Positions 6,932-13,447 of a DNA stretch of 21,234 bases are shown piece by piece. Origin of the DNA: an uncultured Erysipelotrichaceae bacterium (GTDB lineage Bacteria; Bacillota_I; Bacilli_A; Erysipelotrichales; Coprobacillaceae); NCBI GenBank assembly GCA_910588075.1, contig CAJUOS010000042.1:1-21234 (forward strand). The letters run 5' to 3'. The notes under the pieces were generated by a model. That model was not told where the DNA came from. It did not search any database and saw nothing but the letters and a program-made list of their open reading frames with translations. The position numbers and the translations under genes are program-made. The stretch's first letter is position 1; each line of letters begins with the position of its first letter.

Positions 6932-7615
6932 ATGGATAAGGATAGAAAAGATATTATTAGAAAAATTGAAAAATTAATGGCGATTGCCAGTGATCCTGCT
7001 GCATCAGATCAGGAGATACAATTATCTGCATTTAAGGTTAATAAACTAATGATACAGTATAAGATAGATGAATATGAATTATTAGGGGAAACAAAAAATA
7101 AGAATGTACTGTCAAAAACACTGGATATAAAGTCAACTGGATACTGCCATTGGGTTTTAAGAGTTTTAGCAAAGCATTTTAGATGTAGAACCTATTATAG
7201 AGGAAAGATAAATGCTAATAACTGTACTTTTGGATTTTATGGTTTAGAAGATGACCTGAAAATAATTATGCCAATAGCTGAAGCATTAGTAAAGTATCTA
7301 GATAATAATCTTAAAGATTTAAAAGAGTGCTATATCTATGATATTGATTTTAGAAAGTTTAAAAGATCATATTTCTCAGGATTCGCAGATGGATTAGATA
7401 GTATTTTGAATCAGGCATTATTGGAAATGAAGATTGATGAAAAGTATGAGGTTGCTATTATAGGAGTGCCTGCTATAGTTGAAGATTACTTTGAAAAAAA
7501 TATCAGACATGTAAAATCTTCAACAAGTGATACATCAGAAGAAGGATATGAACTAGGAAATAGAGATGGAAGAAGATATGATATCAAACAAAATAATTTG
7601 TTAGATATTAGTTAA
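6932..7615 (+). CDS. DUF2786 protein
   Basis: This 227-aa protein begins with the DUF2786 motif: RKIEKLMAIASDPAASDQEIQLSAFKVNKLMIQYKI (about residues 10-44), a helical hairpin found in many phage, plasmid and ICE proteins. A second domain (about 65-160) holds WVLRVLAKHFRCRTYYR and FGFYGLEDDLKIIMPIAEALVKYL, the usual companion in such proteins (DUF7168-like). The C-terminus carries a YELGNRDGRRYDI segment, also typical of this group. The biochemical function is unknown; nucleic-acid binding is often supposed. Start ATG 6932 follows AGCAGGTG. The 68-nt gap after it holds the ribosome site of the next gene and nothing else I can support. Confidence 0.8.
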   Translation: MDKDRKDIIRKIEKLMAIASDPAASDQEIQLSAFKVNKLMIQYKIDEYELLGETKNKNVLSKTLDIKSTGYCHWVLRVLAKHFRCRTYYRGKINANNCTFGFYGLEDDLKIIMPIAEALVKYLDNNLKDLKECYIYDIDFRKFKRSYFSGFADGLDSILNQALLEMKIDEKYEVAIIGVPAIVEDYFEKNIRHVKSSTSDTSEEGYELGNRDGRRYDIKQNNLLDIS

Positions 7616-7683
7616 ATATCAATGAATTGTTTTCACGAGTCTATGCTTATGAATTCTAATATAAGTAGAAGAAGGTGTGTAGT

Positions 7684-7995
7684 ATGAATGAATACTTAAA
7701 ACAGAATAAGGAATTAGAAGATGAATTGAAAAAATGTAGTAAGTCATTATTAATAAGAATTATTTTGGATCGTTGTGTAGGGCATCCATATAATAACTTA
7801 AAAATTAAACATATTAAGAATTATAAAAGAGATGCAAAACTTGAAGAATTGCAAAAAAGGATAGAAGATCTTGATGAACAGTTTGATAAAAGTGAATGTT
7901 CAACGTATCAAGATATATTAAAAAGAAACCGATTGTTAGAGGAATCCATTAAATTGGATCGTAAATATCGAAAATTATTATTAGAGGAGGAATGA
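7684..7995 (+). CDS. Hypothetical helical 103-aa protein
   Basis: No family recognised. AGAAGGTG (7670-7677) sets ATG 7684; the GTG at 7675 is inside it. The protein is almost all helix and very charged, with coiled-coil-like heptads in NKELEDELKKCSKSLLIRII and from KLEELQKRIEDLDEQFDKSE to RNRLLEESIKLDRKYRKLLLEEE. One central piece (RCVGHPYNNLKIKHIKNY) is less regular. It is 3 nt before the SPFH gene, so a partner role with that membrane protein is possible but unproven. Confidence 0.7.
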   Translation: MNEYLKQNKELEDELKKCSKSLLIRIILDRCVGHPYNNLKIKHIKNYKRDAKLEELQKRIEDLDEQFDKSECSTYQDILKRNRLLEESIKLDRKYRKLLLEEE

Positions 7996-7998
7996 AAG

Positions 7999-8892
7999 AT
8001 GAATTTTATTTTATTTATTTTAAAGGTGTTATTACTATTAGGTGGAGTGGGATGTACTTTTGGTGCATTTTATAATTCTGAGGAAGAAAAGTTCTCAACC
8101 AAACCTAATAAATTTATTTTTATAAGTTTGATATGTGTATTAATTTTTGTTGGAACAATGTGTATTGATTTTGTGCCTGCAAATCATGTGGGTGTGAAAT
8201 GGTCTATGTTTGGAGGTACCAGTAATAAGACGCTGAATGAAGGAATTGTTATTAAAGCACCTTTTGATAAGGTATATACAATACCAACAACTGTTCAAGA
8301 AAGAACAATGAAAGATGTTACTATACAGACAAAAGATGCACAGTTCTTAACATTAGAAATCAATGTTAAATTCAGTGTTAATAAAGAGAATGCGTTTAAT
8401 GTTTATAAAAGATATGAAAATATTGATAATCTTAAAAAGAATATCATAAGTAATTATTCTCAAAAATCTATTGAAAAAATTGTTACGCAATATAATGTAA
8501 TAGATGTATTAGGATCTAAGAAAAATGATATTTATAAATTTGCAACTGAAGAATTAAAGATTAAATTAGCCAAAGAAGGAGTTAATTTAGTTGAATTGAC
8601 TATTAAAGATATGGATGCAGGAAAAGATATTGAAACTGCAATAAAAAAAGAGGCAATTGCAAAAAAAGAAGTTGAAACTGCAAAACAAAATAAAGAGAAA
8701 GCTAAAACAGAGGCAGAAACTAAATTGATACAAGCAGAGGGAGAAGCAAAAGCAAACGCAGTTAAAACAAAGGCATTGACTGATAAAGTGTTATTGGAAC
8801 AATGGATTTCTAAATGGAATGGAATATTACCATTAGTAAGTGGAACAGATAATAATATGATTGATATCAGCGAATTGTTAAAACAGAAATAG
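7999..8892 (+). CDS. Membrane-anchored SPFH/band-7 (prohibitin-like) protein
   Basis: This 297-aa protein has two N-terminal membrane segments (about 3-23 and 38-56), then an SPFH domain that starts FVPANHVGVKWSMFGG and runs through LNEGIVIKAPFDKVYTIPTT, VQERTMKDVTIQTKDAQFL and LEINVKFSVNKENAF. An Ala/Glu/Lys-rich coiled coil follows (about 210-262, AEGEAKANAVKTKALTDK), and a short tail. The family forms ring- or cage-like oligomers on membranes and organises or shields membrane proteases and other complexes. Presence on a mobile element suggests protection or remodelling of the membrane during transfer or phage attack, which is inference. The ribosome site GAGGAGGAATGAAAG lies at the end of the previous gene (about 7984-7996). 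Confidence 0.9.
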   Translation: MNFILFILKVLLLLGGVGCTFGAFYNSEEEKFSTKPNKFIFISLICVLIFVGTMCIDFVPANHVGVKWSMFGGTSNKTLNEGIVIKAPFDKVYTIPTTVQERTMKDVTIQTKDAQFLTLEINVKFSVNKENAFNVYKRYENIDNLKKNIISNYSQKSIEKIVTQYNVIDVLGSKKNDIYKFATEELKIKLAKEGVNLVELTIKDMDAGKDIETAIKKEAIAKKEVETAKQNKEKAKTEAETKLIQAEGEAKANAVKTKALTDKVLLEQWISKWNGILPLVSGTDNNMIDISELLKQK

Positions 8893-8926
8893 ACTTATTA
8901 GATAACCAAAAAAGCAGGGTGAAAAA

Positions 8927-9217
8927 ATGGAAGAGATGAAAGAAAAAATAATTGTTAATATGAAATATTTAATAGGACTTGTTGAAAATCAACTGGATGA
9001 TCAAGAAATTCTAAAAGGATATATGTTATATTATTTTGCACAAGCAAGAACTTTATTTAATTTAAAAGATGATTTAATATTTAGGCTTGATAAAATGATT
9101 TTTGGTAAATATGAAGCAGAGCAGTATAGAGCTGCTATTGAAAATGTTAGAAGAGTATTAAAAGAATACTTAAAGTCAGAATTTAATGTTGTTGAATCAA
9201 TGATTAAATTAGATTAG
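8927..9217 (+). CDS. Hypothetical 96-aa helical protein (intact copy of a duplicated gene)
   Basis: No family recognised. The protein is all-alpha: an N-terminal helix with EEMKEKIIVNMKYLIGLVEN, a Tyr-rich middle (GYMLYYFAQARTLFNL) and a C-terminal half with RLDKMIFGKYEAEQYRAAIE and NVRRVLKEYLKSEFNVVESM. A second, truncated copy of its C-terminal half lies at 11110-11280 at about 2.06 kb distance, with conserved ends (IENVRRVLK, ESMIKLD) and the same 3' non-coding flank. The ribosome site is GCAGGGTGAA. It follows the SPFH gene by 34 nt in the same direction. Confidence 0.75.
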   Translation: MEEMKEKIIVNMKYLIGLVENQLDDQEILKGYMLYYFAQARTLFNLKDDLIFRLDKMIFGKYEAEQYRAAIENVRRVLKEYLKSEFNVVESMIKLD

Positions 9218-9270
9218 TAATTTTAAAGAATATTTATCTTAAAATGGCAAGAGAGATTAAATAAAATAAA
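9040..9270 (+). repeat. Direct repeat copy 1 (gene end plus 3' flank)
   Basis: This is one of a pair with about 11110-11328. The coding part is similar at protein level, and the 24 bases 9223-9246 are identical to 11285-11308, followed by a looser match (AGATTAAATAAAATAA versus AGAATAAATAAAATGG). Spacing between copies is about 2.06 kb. The copy here ends in the leader of the 9303 gene and the other in the leader of the 11328 gene. Confidence 0.7.
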
Positions 9271-9302
9271 AGATTTGAAAAAAGTGAGGAATGAAAAAGA
9301 AA

Positions 9303-9614
9303 ATGACTGATGAAAAAAATTTAATTGAAGCATTAGAAGAAGATAAAAATAGCTTTGCAAAGAATGAATTTTTGCAATATATGTATAGTGAATTTACAGG
9401 TGTCTACAATAACTCTCATTCAAGGGAATTATTGGAGAATGTTGTTGATTATTGCGTAAGCAACATATTTGATGTGAAAGATGAACTTGTAACAACACTT
9501 GAAACCCTCATACCAGAAATAAAGAGAAGTGAAATAATTCAGTTTGTAAATTTAGAAGAAAATTATGAATTATCAGAAGATGACATGGAATTATTATTGT
9601 CTAAAGATATTTGA
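9303..9614 (+). CDS. Hypothetical acidic 103-aa protein
   Basis: No family recognised. The in-frame ATG 9291 touches the ribosome site GTGAGGA (9284-9290), so ATG 9303 is the likelier start, though its 12-nt spacing is long. The product is acidic and helical (EALEEDKNSFAKNEFLQYMY; DVKDELVTTLETLIPEIKRS; LEENYELSEDDMELLLSKDI). The acidic C-terminus could mimic DNA or bind a basic partner, but nothing in the sequence proves this. The 5' flank is shared with that of the 11328 gene through a 24-nt identity (9223-9246 and 11285-11308). Confidence 0.7.
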   Translation: MTDEKNLIEALEEDKNSFAKNEFLQYMYSEFTGVYNNSHSRELLENVVDYCVSNIFDVKDELVTTLETLIPEIKRSEIIQFVNLEENYELSEDDMELLLSKDI

Positions 9615-9686
9615 TATTTTAGAAGTTGGAAATGTTAAGAAATGTTAAATTTTTATAAGAAAGAAGAAAGTAAATGAAGAGAAATG

Positions 9687-10000
9687 TAGAATTTGGTATC
9701 TTTTACAAATGAAAATGCTGATACGTTATTTGTTACTGAAGCTGTAATAGATATGATGTCATTAATGTCTTTACATATTCATAAAGAATTTCATAAAAAA
9801 CATTCATTTTTAGCAATTTGTGGAGCAGAAAAGGATGAATGTATTTATAAATATTTACAAACACATTCAAATATCAAGGATGTTATATTAGCATTGGATA
9901 ATGACTTGGCTGGAAAAAAATGCAACAAAAAAAAATTATTGATATTTTAAATAAAAGTCATAAAAATATAAAACATATGGTGATAGAAGGAGAATATTAG
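9687..10000 (+). pseudogene. Broken Toprim-domain gene (primase-type DUF3991/Toprim remnant)
   Basis: From 9693 one frame reads NENADTLFVTEAVIDMMSLM, FLAICGAEKDECIYKYL and KDVILALDNDLAGKK. These are a Toprim domain's metal-binding Glu strand (TEAVID), a Gly-loop region and the DxD strand (LDNDLAG). A stop precedes it in frame (TAG 9687-9689), and the coding upstream half of a primase-like protein is missing. At a 7-A run around 9913-9919 the frame is lost. The following +1 frame continues naturally, MQQKKIIDILNKSHKNIKHM then VIEGEY, and stops at TAG 9998-10000, next to the ATG of the next gene. So it is 5'-truncated, frameshifted and probably 3'-truncated. Toprim identification is strong; exact family is inferred. 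Confidence 0.8.
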
Positions 10001-10213
10001 ATGAGTAAAGAAAAAAACTTAATAAGACAAATGTATGAAAATGAGTTGGTAGGTTTAAAAATTGAATATGAAAGAGAAGTAAGAAATCTAATGGTCAAAA
10101 ATAAAAAGTTGCTTACTATTAAAGAGCAACTCCAATTAAAATGGTTGGAAAAAAAGATAAATAGATATCCGATTATTGGGACTACAAAAGGTTATAAACA
10201 TAGTTCAGAATAA
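10001..10213 (+). CDS. Small hypothetical coiled-coil-like protein, 70 aa
   Basis: No family recognised. ATG 10001 abuts the stop of the Toprim remnant, with GAAGGAGAA just upstream as ribosome site. That site lies in the old Toprim coding sequence, so the gene may have been fused into its present place. The protein is a charged single helix (NLIRQMYENELVGLKIEYER, LLTIKEQLQLKWLEKKINRY) with a short basic tail. Its 3' end overlaps the 3' end of the opposite-strand gene by 22 bp, which makes one convergent pair. Confidence 0.55.
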   Translation: MSKEKNLIRQMYENELVGLKIEYEREVRNLMVKNKKLLTIKEQLQLKWLEKKINRYPIIGTTKGYKHSSE

Positions 10214-10836
10214 ATTTGGTATATTTTAGAATTTTTGATCATTCTTTTTTGGTTCTTTTTATCTCCCTCATTTTGAACAAATATGTAGTAAAACTCAGTT
10301 ATTATATAGTGAAAAAAATAACTAAAATCATTTAAATAGCATTCTTTAGGTATTTGAGAAACATTTAAGTAAAAAAGGTGAAAATCTTTTTTTAAAAGTA
10401 AATTTTTTTCATAGGCATGATTCCCATCGATAATAGTATAAAATGTGTTTGTTGTAACAAAATCAGTAAAAATGATTTTAGAGTTATATGATTTTTGAAT
10501 ATCAAAAAAATCTGGTGTTTGATGGTATATTATTTTCAAATTAAGATCCTTATTTGAACATTCGGTTACATTAATTGAATTATTTGAGAGACATTTTAAA
10601 AGAAGAGATATATTGAAATCTATATAGTATTTTCCTAAATATCCTAAATCATATTCTTGTGTATATACTTGAGTGCTTTTGAATGGTGCTTGTAAAGTTA
10701 AGTTTATATTAACGTCAATATTTTGTATAATTTTAAATATAGTTTTAAAATATTTTCTTGTGAAAAAATGGTGGTTTTTATTATAGGTATCTAAAATATA
10801 ATTGATTAGTAATTGTTTATTCATCTCTAATTCCAT
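10192..10836 (-). CDS. Hypothetical 214-aa protein, only minus-strand gene
   Basis: The start at 10836 is set by GAGGTGATT eight to ten nt upstream on the minus strand; the open frame continues upstream to 10917 without a good site. The protein is Phe/Tyr/Asn-rich. Around residues 130-150 it contains FTDFVTTNTFYTIIDGNHAY followed by KNLLLKKDFHLFYL. The segment strand-IDGNH-helix-strand resembles the ParB/Srx-like fold (VIDGNHR) of many phage- and plasmid-encoded nucleases or DNA-binding proteins, with Ala/Tyr in place of the usual Arg. I call that resemblance only suggestive. It has its own promoter and palindromes (10866-10917), and base composition even more AT-rich than its neighbours. Function unknown. 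Confidence 0.7.
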   Translation of the reverse strand: MELEMNKQLLINYILDTYNKNHHFFTRKYFKTIFKIIQNIDVNINLTLQAPFKSTQVYTQEYDLGYLGKYYIDFNISLLLKCLSNNSINVTECSNKDLNLKIIYHQTPDFFDIQKSYNSKIIFTDFVTTNTFYTIIDGNHAYEKNLLLKKDFHLFYLNVSQIPKECYLNDFSYFFHYIITEFYYIFVQNEGDKKNQKRMIKNSKIYQIYSELCL

Positions 10837-10865
10837 AGTAATCACCTCAATTTTATTATATATCA

Positions 10866-10917
10866 AAAAAGCATGGTATTCCATACTATAAAATATGCTT
10901 TTTCTAGAATGAGTCAA
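10866..10917 (-). promoter_or_regulatory. Minus-strand promoter with nested palindromes
   Basis: On the minus strand, TTGACT (complement of 10912-10917) and TATTTT (complement of 10890-10895) are 16 bp apart and read toward the gene at 10836. Over and after the predicted start lie two nested inverted repeats: AAAAAGCAT/ATGCTTTTT (10866-10874 and 10895-10903) and GTAT-TCC-ATAC (10876-10886). Such palindromes over the start point are typical operators, or the long stem could act as an attenuator. Nothing shows which protein binds; the dead XRE-type gene beside it is a candidate former regulator. Confidence 0.5.
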
Positions 10918-10933
10918 AAGGAGTTGTATGACT

Positions 10934-11112
10934 ATGGATGTAAAAAAATTATTGGATTAGGAATAGAAAAAATATGAGTTGTTATTTATTGGCAATAAAA
11001 TCAGGAATTCCTAAAGTTACATTAAGAGACATTGAAAAAAAGTGTTACAAATTAATCCAGAAATAGAAACAGTAAAAGCAATTGCAAAATCTTTGGAAGT
11101 AGATATAAATTG
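10934..11112 (+). pseudogene. Frameshifted XRE-family HTH regulator
   Basis: Pieces of a Cro/CI-type regulator are spread over frames. ATG 10934 (after AAAGGAG) gives MDVKKLLD and then stops. A second frame gives NMSCYLLAIKSGIPKVTLRD IEK, matching the HTH pattern LA..SGI....L..IE. A third frame gives VLQINPEIETVKAIAKSLEV DIN, the typical XRE end (P....L..IA..L.VDI). At least two frameshifts and two stops (TAG at 10958-10960 and 10964-10966) kill it. It ran divergently from the minus-strand gene and next to its promoter, so it probably once controlled that gene. Confidence 0.75.
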
Positions 11113-11280
11113 AAATTATTTGATTTAAGAAAAGATTTTATATTTCGAATTGATAAGATGACTTTTGGTCATTATGAATCTAATCAATATAAAATAGCTA
11201 TTGAAAATGTTAGAAGAGTATTAAAGGATTTTTTAAAAGAGAAATTTAATGTCTCTGAATCAATGATTAAATTGGATTAA
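11110..11280 (+). pseudogene. Truncated second copy of the 8927-9217 gene
   Basis: The open frame from 11110 to TAA 11278-11280 gives KLFDLRKDFIFRIDKMTFGH YESNQYKIAIENVRRVLKDF and a tail NVSESMIKLD. It aligns without gaps to the last 56 residues of the 8927-9217 product. The N-terminal 40 residues are gone, replaced by the end of the broken XRE gene, and there is no ribosome site. The resemblance extends past the stop into a 24-nt perfect match. It is a relic of a duplication plus deletion. Confidence 0.8.
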
Positions 11281-11327
11281 CAGCTTAAAGAATATTTATC
11301 TTAAAATGACAAAGGAGAATAAATAAA

Positions 11328-11573
11328 ATGGAAGACTTAAAAAAAGAGGGACTGAAATATATTGAAGAAGGATTTAAAAAAATTGAAAAGTATAGAAAAA
11401 ATAATGAAATTGATATTACTTTTAATGTAATGTATAGGATAGAAGGTGGAATTGATATGTTATATAAACTTGAAATAATAGATATTGATGAAAGTCTTTT
11501 ATTACAAGAAAAAAGCCTAAATTTAGCATGTACAATGGAACGTGAGGATTATGAATATGAAATATCATTATAA
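11328..11573 (+). CDS. Hypothetical acidic 81-aa protein
   Basis: No family recognised. AAAGGAG (11311-11317) lies 10 nt before ATG 11328. The protein begins with an amphipathic helix (LKKEGLKYIEEGFKKIEKYR), then a hydrophobic-alternating middle (ITFNVMYRIEGGIDMLYKLE) and an acidic end. No signal peptide is seen. It stands where the duplicated leader (11285-11308) was copied, and so mirrors the position of the 9303 gene. A hairpin (11575-11598) follows directly after its stop. Confidence 0.65.
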   Translation: MEDLKKEGLKYIEEGFKKIEKYRKNNEIDITFNVMYRIEGGIDMLYKLEIIDIDESLLLQEKSLNLACTMEREDYEYEISL

Positions 11574-11574
11574 T

Positions 11575-11598
11575 CAATATGGCAACTTTGCCATGTTG
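11575..11598 (+). terminator. 11-bp stem hairpin between genes (weak terminator or mRNA element)
   Basis: Arms 11575-11585 and 11588-11598 (core ATGGCAA / TTGCCAT) pair over 11 bp with one G-U wobble and a 2-nt loop. It begins directly after the 81-aa gene's stop. There is no T-tract (ACTTGATTGG follows), so classical termination is doubtful. It may act as a stabilising or processing hairpin or as an operator. Confidence 0.45.
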
Positions 11599-11617
11599 AC
11601 TTGATTGGAGAGAAAAT

Positions 11618-11974
11618 ATGATGAGGATATGCAATATGTTTATAGTATTTTTAAAAAAAGTTATTGATATTATATCTGGTTTTGAAAAAAATATTATTTT
11701 TAGATTTATTATGGGTATTATAGAATCTTTAATATATATATGGATGTGTTTCTTAATGTTAAAGTCTCTCTTTTTTATGCCTTTTTATATTATTATAAAA
11801 GATTATAGAATATATTATATTCTTATTTTACTTTTTATTAACTTAACGATAAGTAATGAATTAAATCAAATAAGCTATTGTAGAAATAAACTTAATTACT
11901 CTACAATATTTGTACTATCTTTTTTCTTGATTCTGTTGATAGTTATTTTGTGTGTAAAATTAAATACAATTTGA
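11618..11974 (+). CDS. Small integral membrane protein, 118 aa
   Basis: GGAGAG (about 11608-11613) precedes ATG 11618; a second ATG follows at 11621. Three hydrophobic segments are seen: about residues 35-59 (LIYIWMCFLMLK...FFMPFYIII), 65-78 (YYILILLFINLTI) and 97-114 (IFVLSFFLILLIVILCVKL). The N-terminus is basic and amphipathic (FLKKVIDIISGFEKNIIFRF). No family is recognised. It is 62 nt before the DUF4062 gene in the same direction, so it may be a membrane partner or effector of that protein; this is inferred from position only. Confidence 0.65.
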   Translation: MMRICNMFIVFLKKVIDIISGFEKNIIFRFIMGIIESLIYIWMCFLMLKSLFFMPFYIIIKDYRIYYILILLFINLTISNELNQISYCRNKLNYSTIFVLSFFLILLIVILCVKLNTI

Positions 11975-12036
11975 AAACATGTTATTTGAGAAGAGGAGAT
12001 GATTAAATGTATAATAAACATAGAGGTGATTTATAT

Positions 12037-13092
12037 ATGAAACCAAGAGTATTTGTAAGTTCTACGTTTTATGATTTAAGATATATTAGAGAAGATTTAG
12101 CTAATTATATTCGTGCACATGATTTTGAGGCTATTATGTTTGAAGAGGGCGATATAGGTTATACTCCAGGTGTAGAATTGGATGAATCCTGTTATGAGAA
12201 TATGAGAAGTGCAGATATGGCTATTTTGATTATTGGGGGACAATATGGTTCACCAGCTTCACAAGAAAATGGAAATATATCAAAATTTGTATCAATAACT
12301 AGAAATGAGTTTAGAAATGCAGTAAAAAATAATATTCCAGTTTTTTGTTTTATAGATGCTGCTGTTCATTCTGAATATGATATCTATAGGTTAAATAAAG
12401 ATAAATTAGAAGAAGATGAAAAAAATATTTTATTTCGAGTAGTGAAAAATATCAATGTTTTTAGATTCATTGAAGAAATATATGAAATCGGAAATATTCC
12501 AATAAATACATTTATAAAGTCTGAAGATATAAAAGATTATATGGGTAAACAATGGTCAGATATGTTTAAAAAGTATCTGGAGTATTTAAAAAATAAGGAT
12601 AATTCAGAAAGATTAAATAGCACAGTTGATGATATGAATACTATTCTAAAACAGATGAAAATAATGATTAATAAAATAGGAGAGAATACAATAAAAAATG
12701 AAAGTGATTATAAAAAAATAATTGATGAACAGCAAATGCTAGAACTAGTGAATTTTGCTGAGAATATTACTAAATCAATAATGATTGCTCCAACAAATGT
12801 AGATAAAAACAAAATAAGTTTTCATATATTGAATGCATTAAAAACAGTTTTAAATACTACAGATATTGATTTATCTTTTGAAATAGAAGGAAAAATTGCT
12901 GAAGATCTTAGTATGATGTTTTTTGAAATAGTTAATCCGTTAGTAGAAGAGGATATTGATGTAAATGGTGTTAATCCATCTTTATTTAATAATTCTTTAT
13001 TATTGATCAAATATTTAAATGATCAAAATCTATTTGATAAATTAAGATCTATTATATCAAATGATAGATATTTTAATAATTTTTTTGAATAG
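12037..13092 (+). CDS. DUF4062-domain protein (TIR-like fold), candidate conflict/defence protein
   Basis: Residues 3-about 105 form a clear DUF4062 domain: PRVFVSSTFYDLRYIREDL, EAIMFEEGDIGYTPG, DESCYENMRSADMAILIIGG and QYGSPAS. This domain has a TIR/nucleoside-deoxyribosyltransferase-like Rossmann layout and is often found in proteins of predicted bacterial immunity, where it may sense or cleave nucleotides; here that is inference. The C-terminal 240 residues are helical and acidic, with no named domain. ATG 12037 is chosen because AGAGGTGAT stands 8 nt before it and KPRVFVSST begins there; ATG 12007, with GAGGAGATGATT, is a good alternative (361 aa). No NTPase domain is fused, unlike many relatives. 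It is followed by the tandem repeat array. Confidence 0.85.
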   Translation: MKPRVFVSSTFYDLRYIREDLANYIRAHDFEAIMFEEGDIGYTPGVELDESCYENMRSADMAILIIGGQYGSPASQENGNISKFVSITRNEFRNAVKNNIPVFCFIDAAVHSEYDIYRLNKDKLEEDEKNILFRVVKNINVFRFIEEIYEIGNIPINTFIKSEDIKDYMGKQWSDMFKKYLEYLKNKDNSERLNSTVDDMNTILKQMKIMINKIGENTIKNESDYKKIIDEQQMLELVNFAENITKSIMIAPTNVDKNKISFHILNALKTVLNTTDIDLSFEIEGKIAEDLSMMFFEIVNPLVEEDIDVNGVNPSLFNNSLLLIKYLNDQNLFDKLRSIISNDRYFNNFFE

Positions 13093-13108
13093 TTAAGAAT
13101 CAGGGATT

Positions 13109-13328
13109 GTAAAAAAAATGTGTTTTTTACCCCTCGACAACAGGTTGAAAAACGGCGTAAAAAAAGTGTGTTTTTTACCCCTCAAAAACAGGTTGAAAAA
13201 CGGCGTAAAAAAAGTGTGTTTTTTACCCCCCTAAAAAACAGGTTGAAAAATGGCGTAAAAAAAGTGTGTTTTTTACCCCCTAAAAAACAGGTTGAAAAAT
13301 GGCGTAAAAAAAGTGTGATTTACTTGTG
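13109..13328. repeat. Tandem array of four 48-50 bp units with hairpin junctions
   Basis: Four direct repeats begin with a TTTTTTAC core at 13123, 13171, 13219 and 13269 (period 48, 48, 50), and a degenerate fifth start (GTGTGATTTAC) ends it. Each unit reads TTTTTTACCCC, a CTCAAAAACAGGTTG-like middle, then GGCGTAAAAAAA. At every junction GGCGTAAAAAA and TTTTTTACCCC face each other across AGTGTG, which forms an 11-bp stem with one mismatch. Units 1-2 share CGGCG, and 3-4 share TGGCG and two extra bases. An open frame across it is only a consequence of the repeat. It follows the DUF4062 gene at once, so serial terminators, a small RNA or a protein-binding array are possible. Confidence 0.85.
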
Positions 13329-13447
13329 CAGTGAAATGTGAGAAAATAGTATCATAAGAAAATATATTTAAAAGTTAAACATTAAACATATCTTTTTATT
13401 AAAGAAAAATTTGAAATATATTTATAAAAGATTTTAAGGAGTTTAAA
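13329..13447. other. AT-rich spacer between the repeat array and the 55-aa gene
   Basis: I see no gene, clear hairpin or strong promoter in this stretch. It is about 80 percent A+T and ends in the ribosome site AAGGAG (13436-13441) of the next small gene. With the array at 13109-13328 it makes up the roughly 350-base gap after the DUF4062 gene. Confidence 0.5.

Noticed and set aside
9615..9692. Extra gene start between the 103-aa gene and the Toprim remnant
   Set aside because: Only short frames with stops are present; it is best seen as deletion debris.
13109..13328. CRISPR array
   Set aside because: Whole units are repeated with no unique spacers, and no cas gene is near.
13109..13328. 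Type III toxin-antitoxin repeat RNA (ToxI-like)
   Set aside because: A repeat RNA upstream of a ToxN-like ribonuclease is expected; the only downstream gene nearby is a 55-aa protein without resemblance.
13120..13341. An open frame of 73 codons across the tandem repeats
   Set aside because: It exists because the repeat period is divisible by three for the first units; the later units shift frame and the product changes from VEKRRKKSVFFTP to a different text. No good ribosome site.
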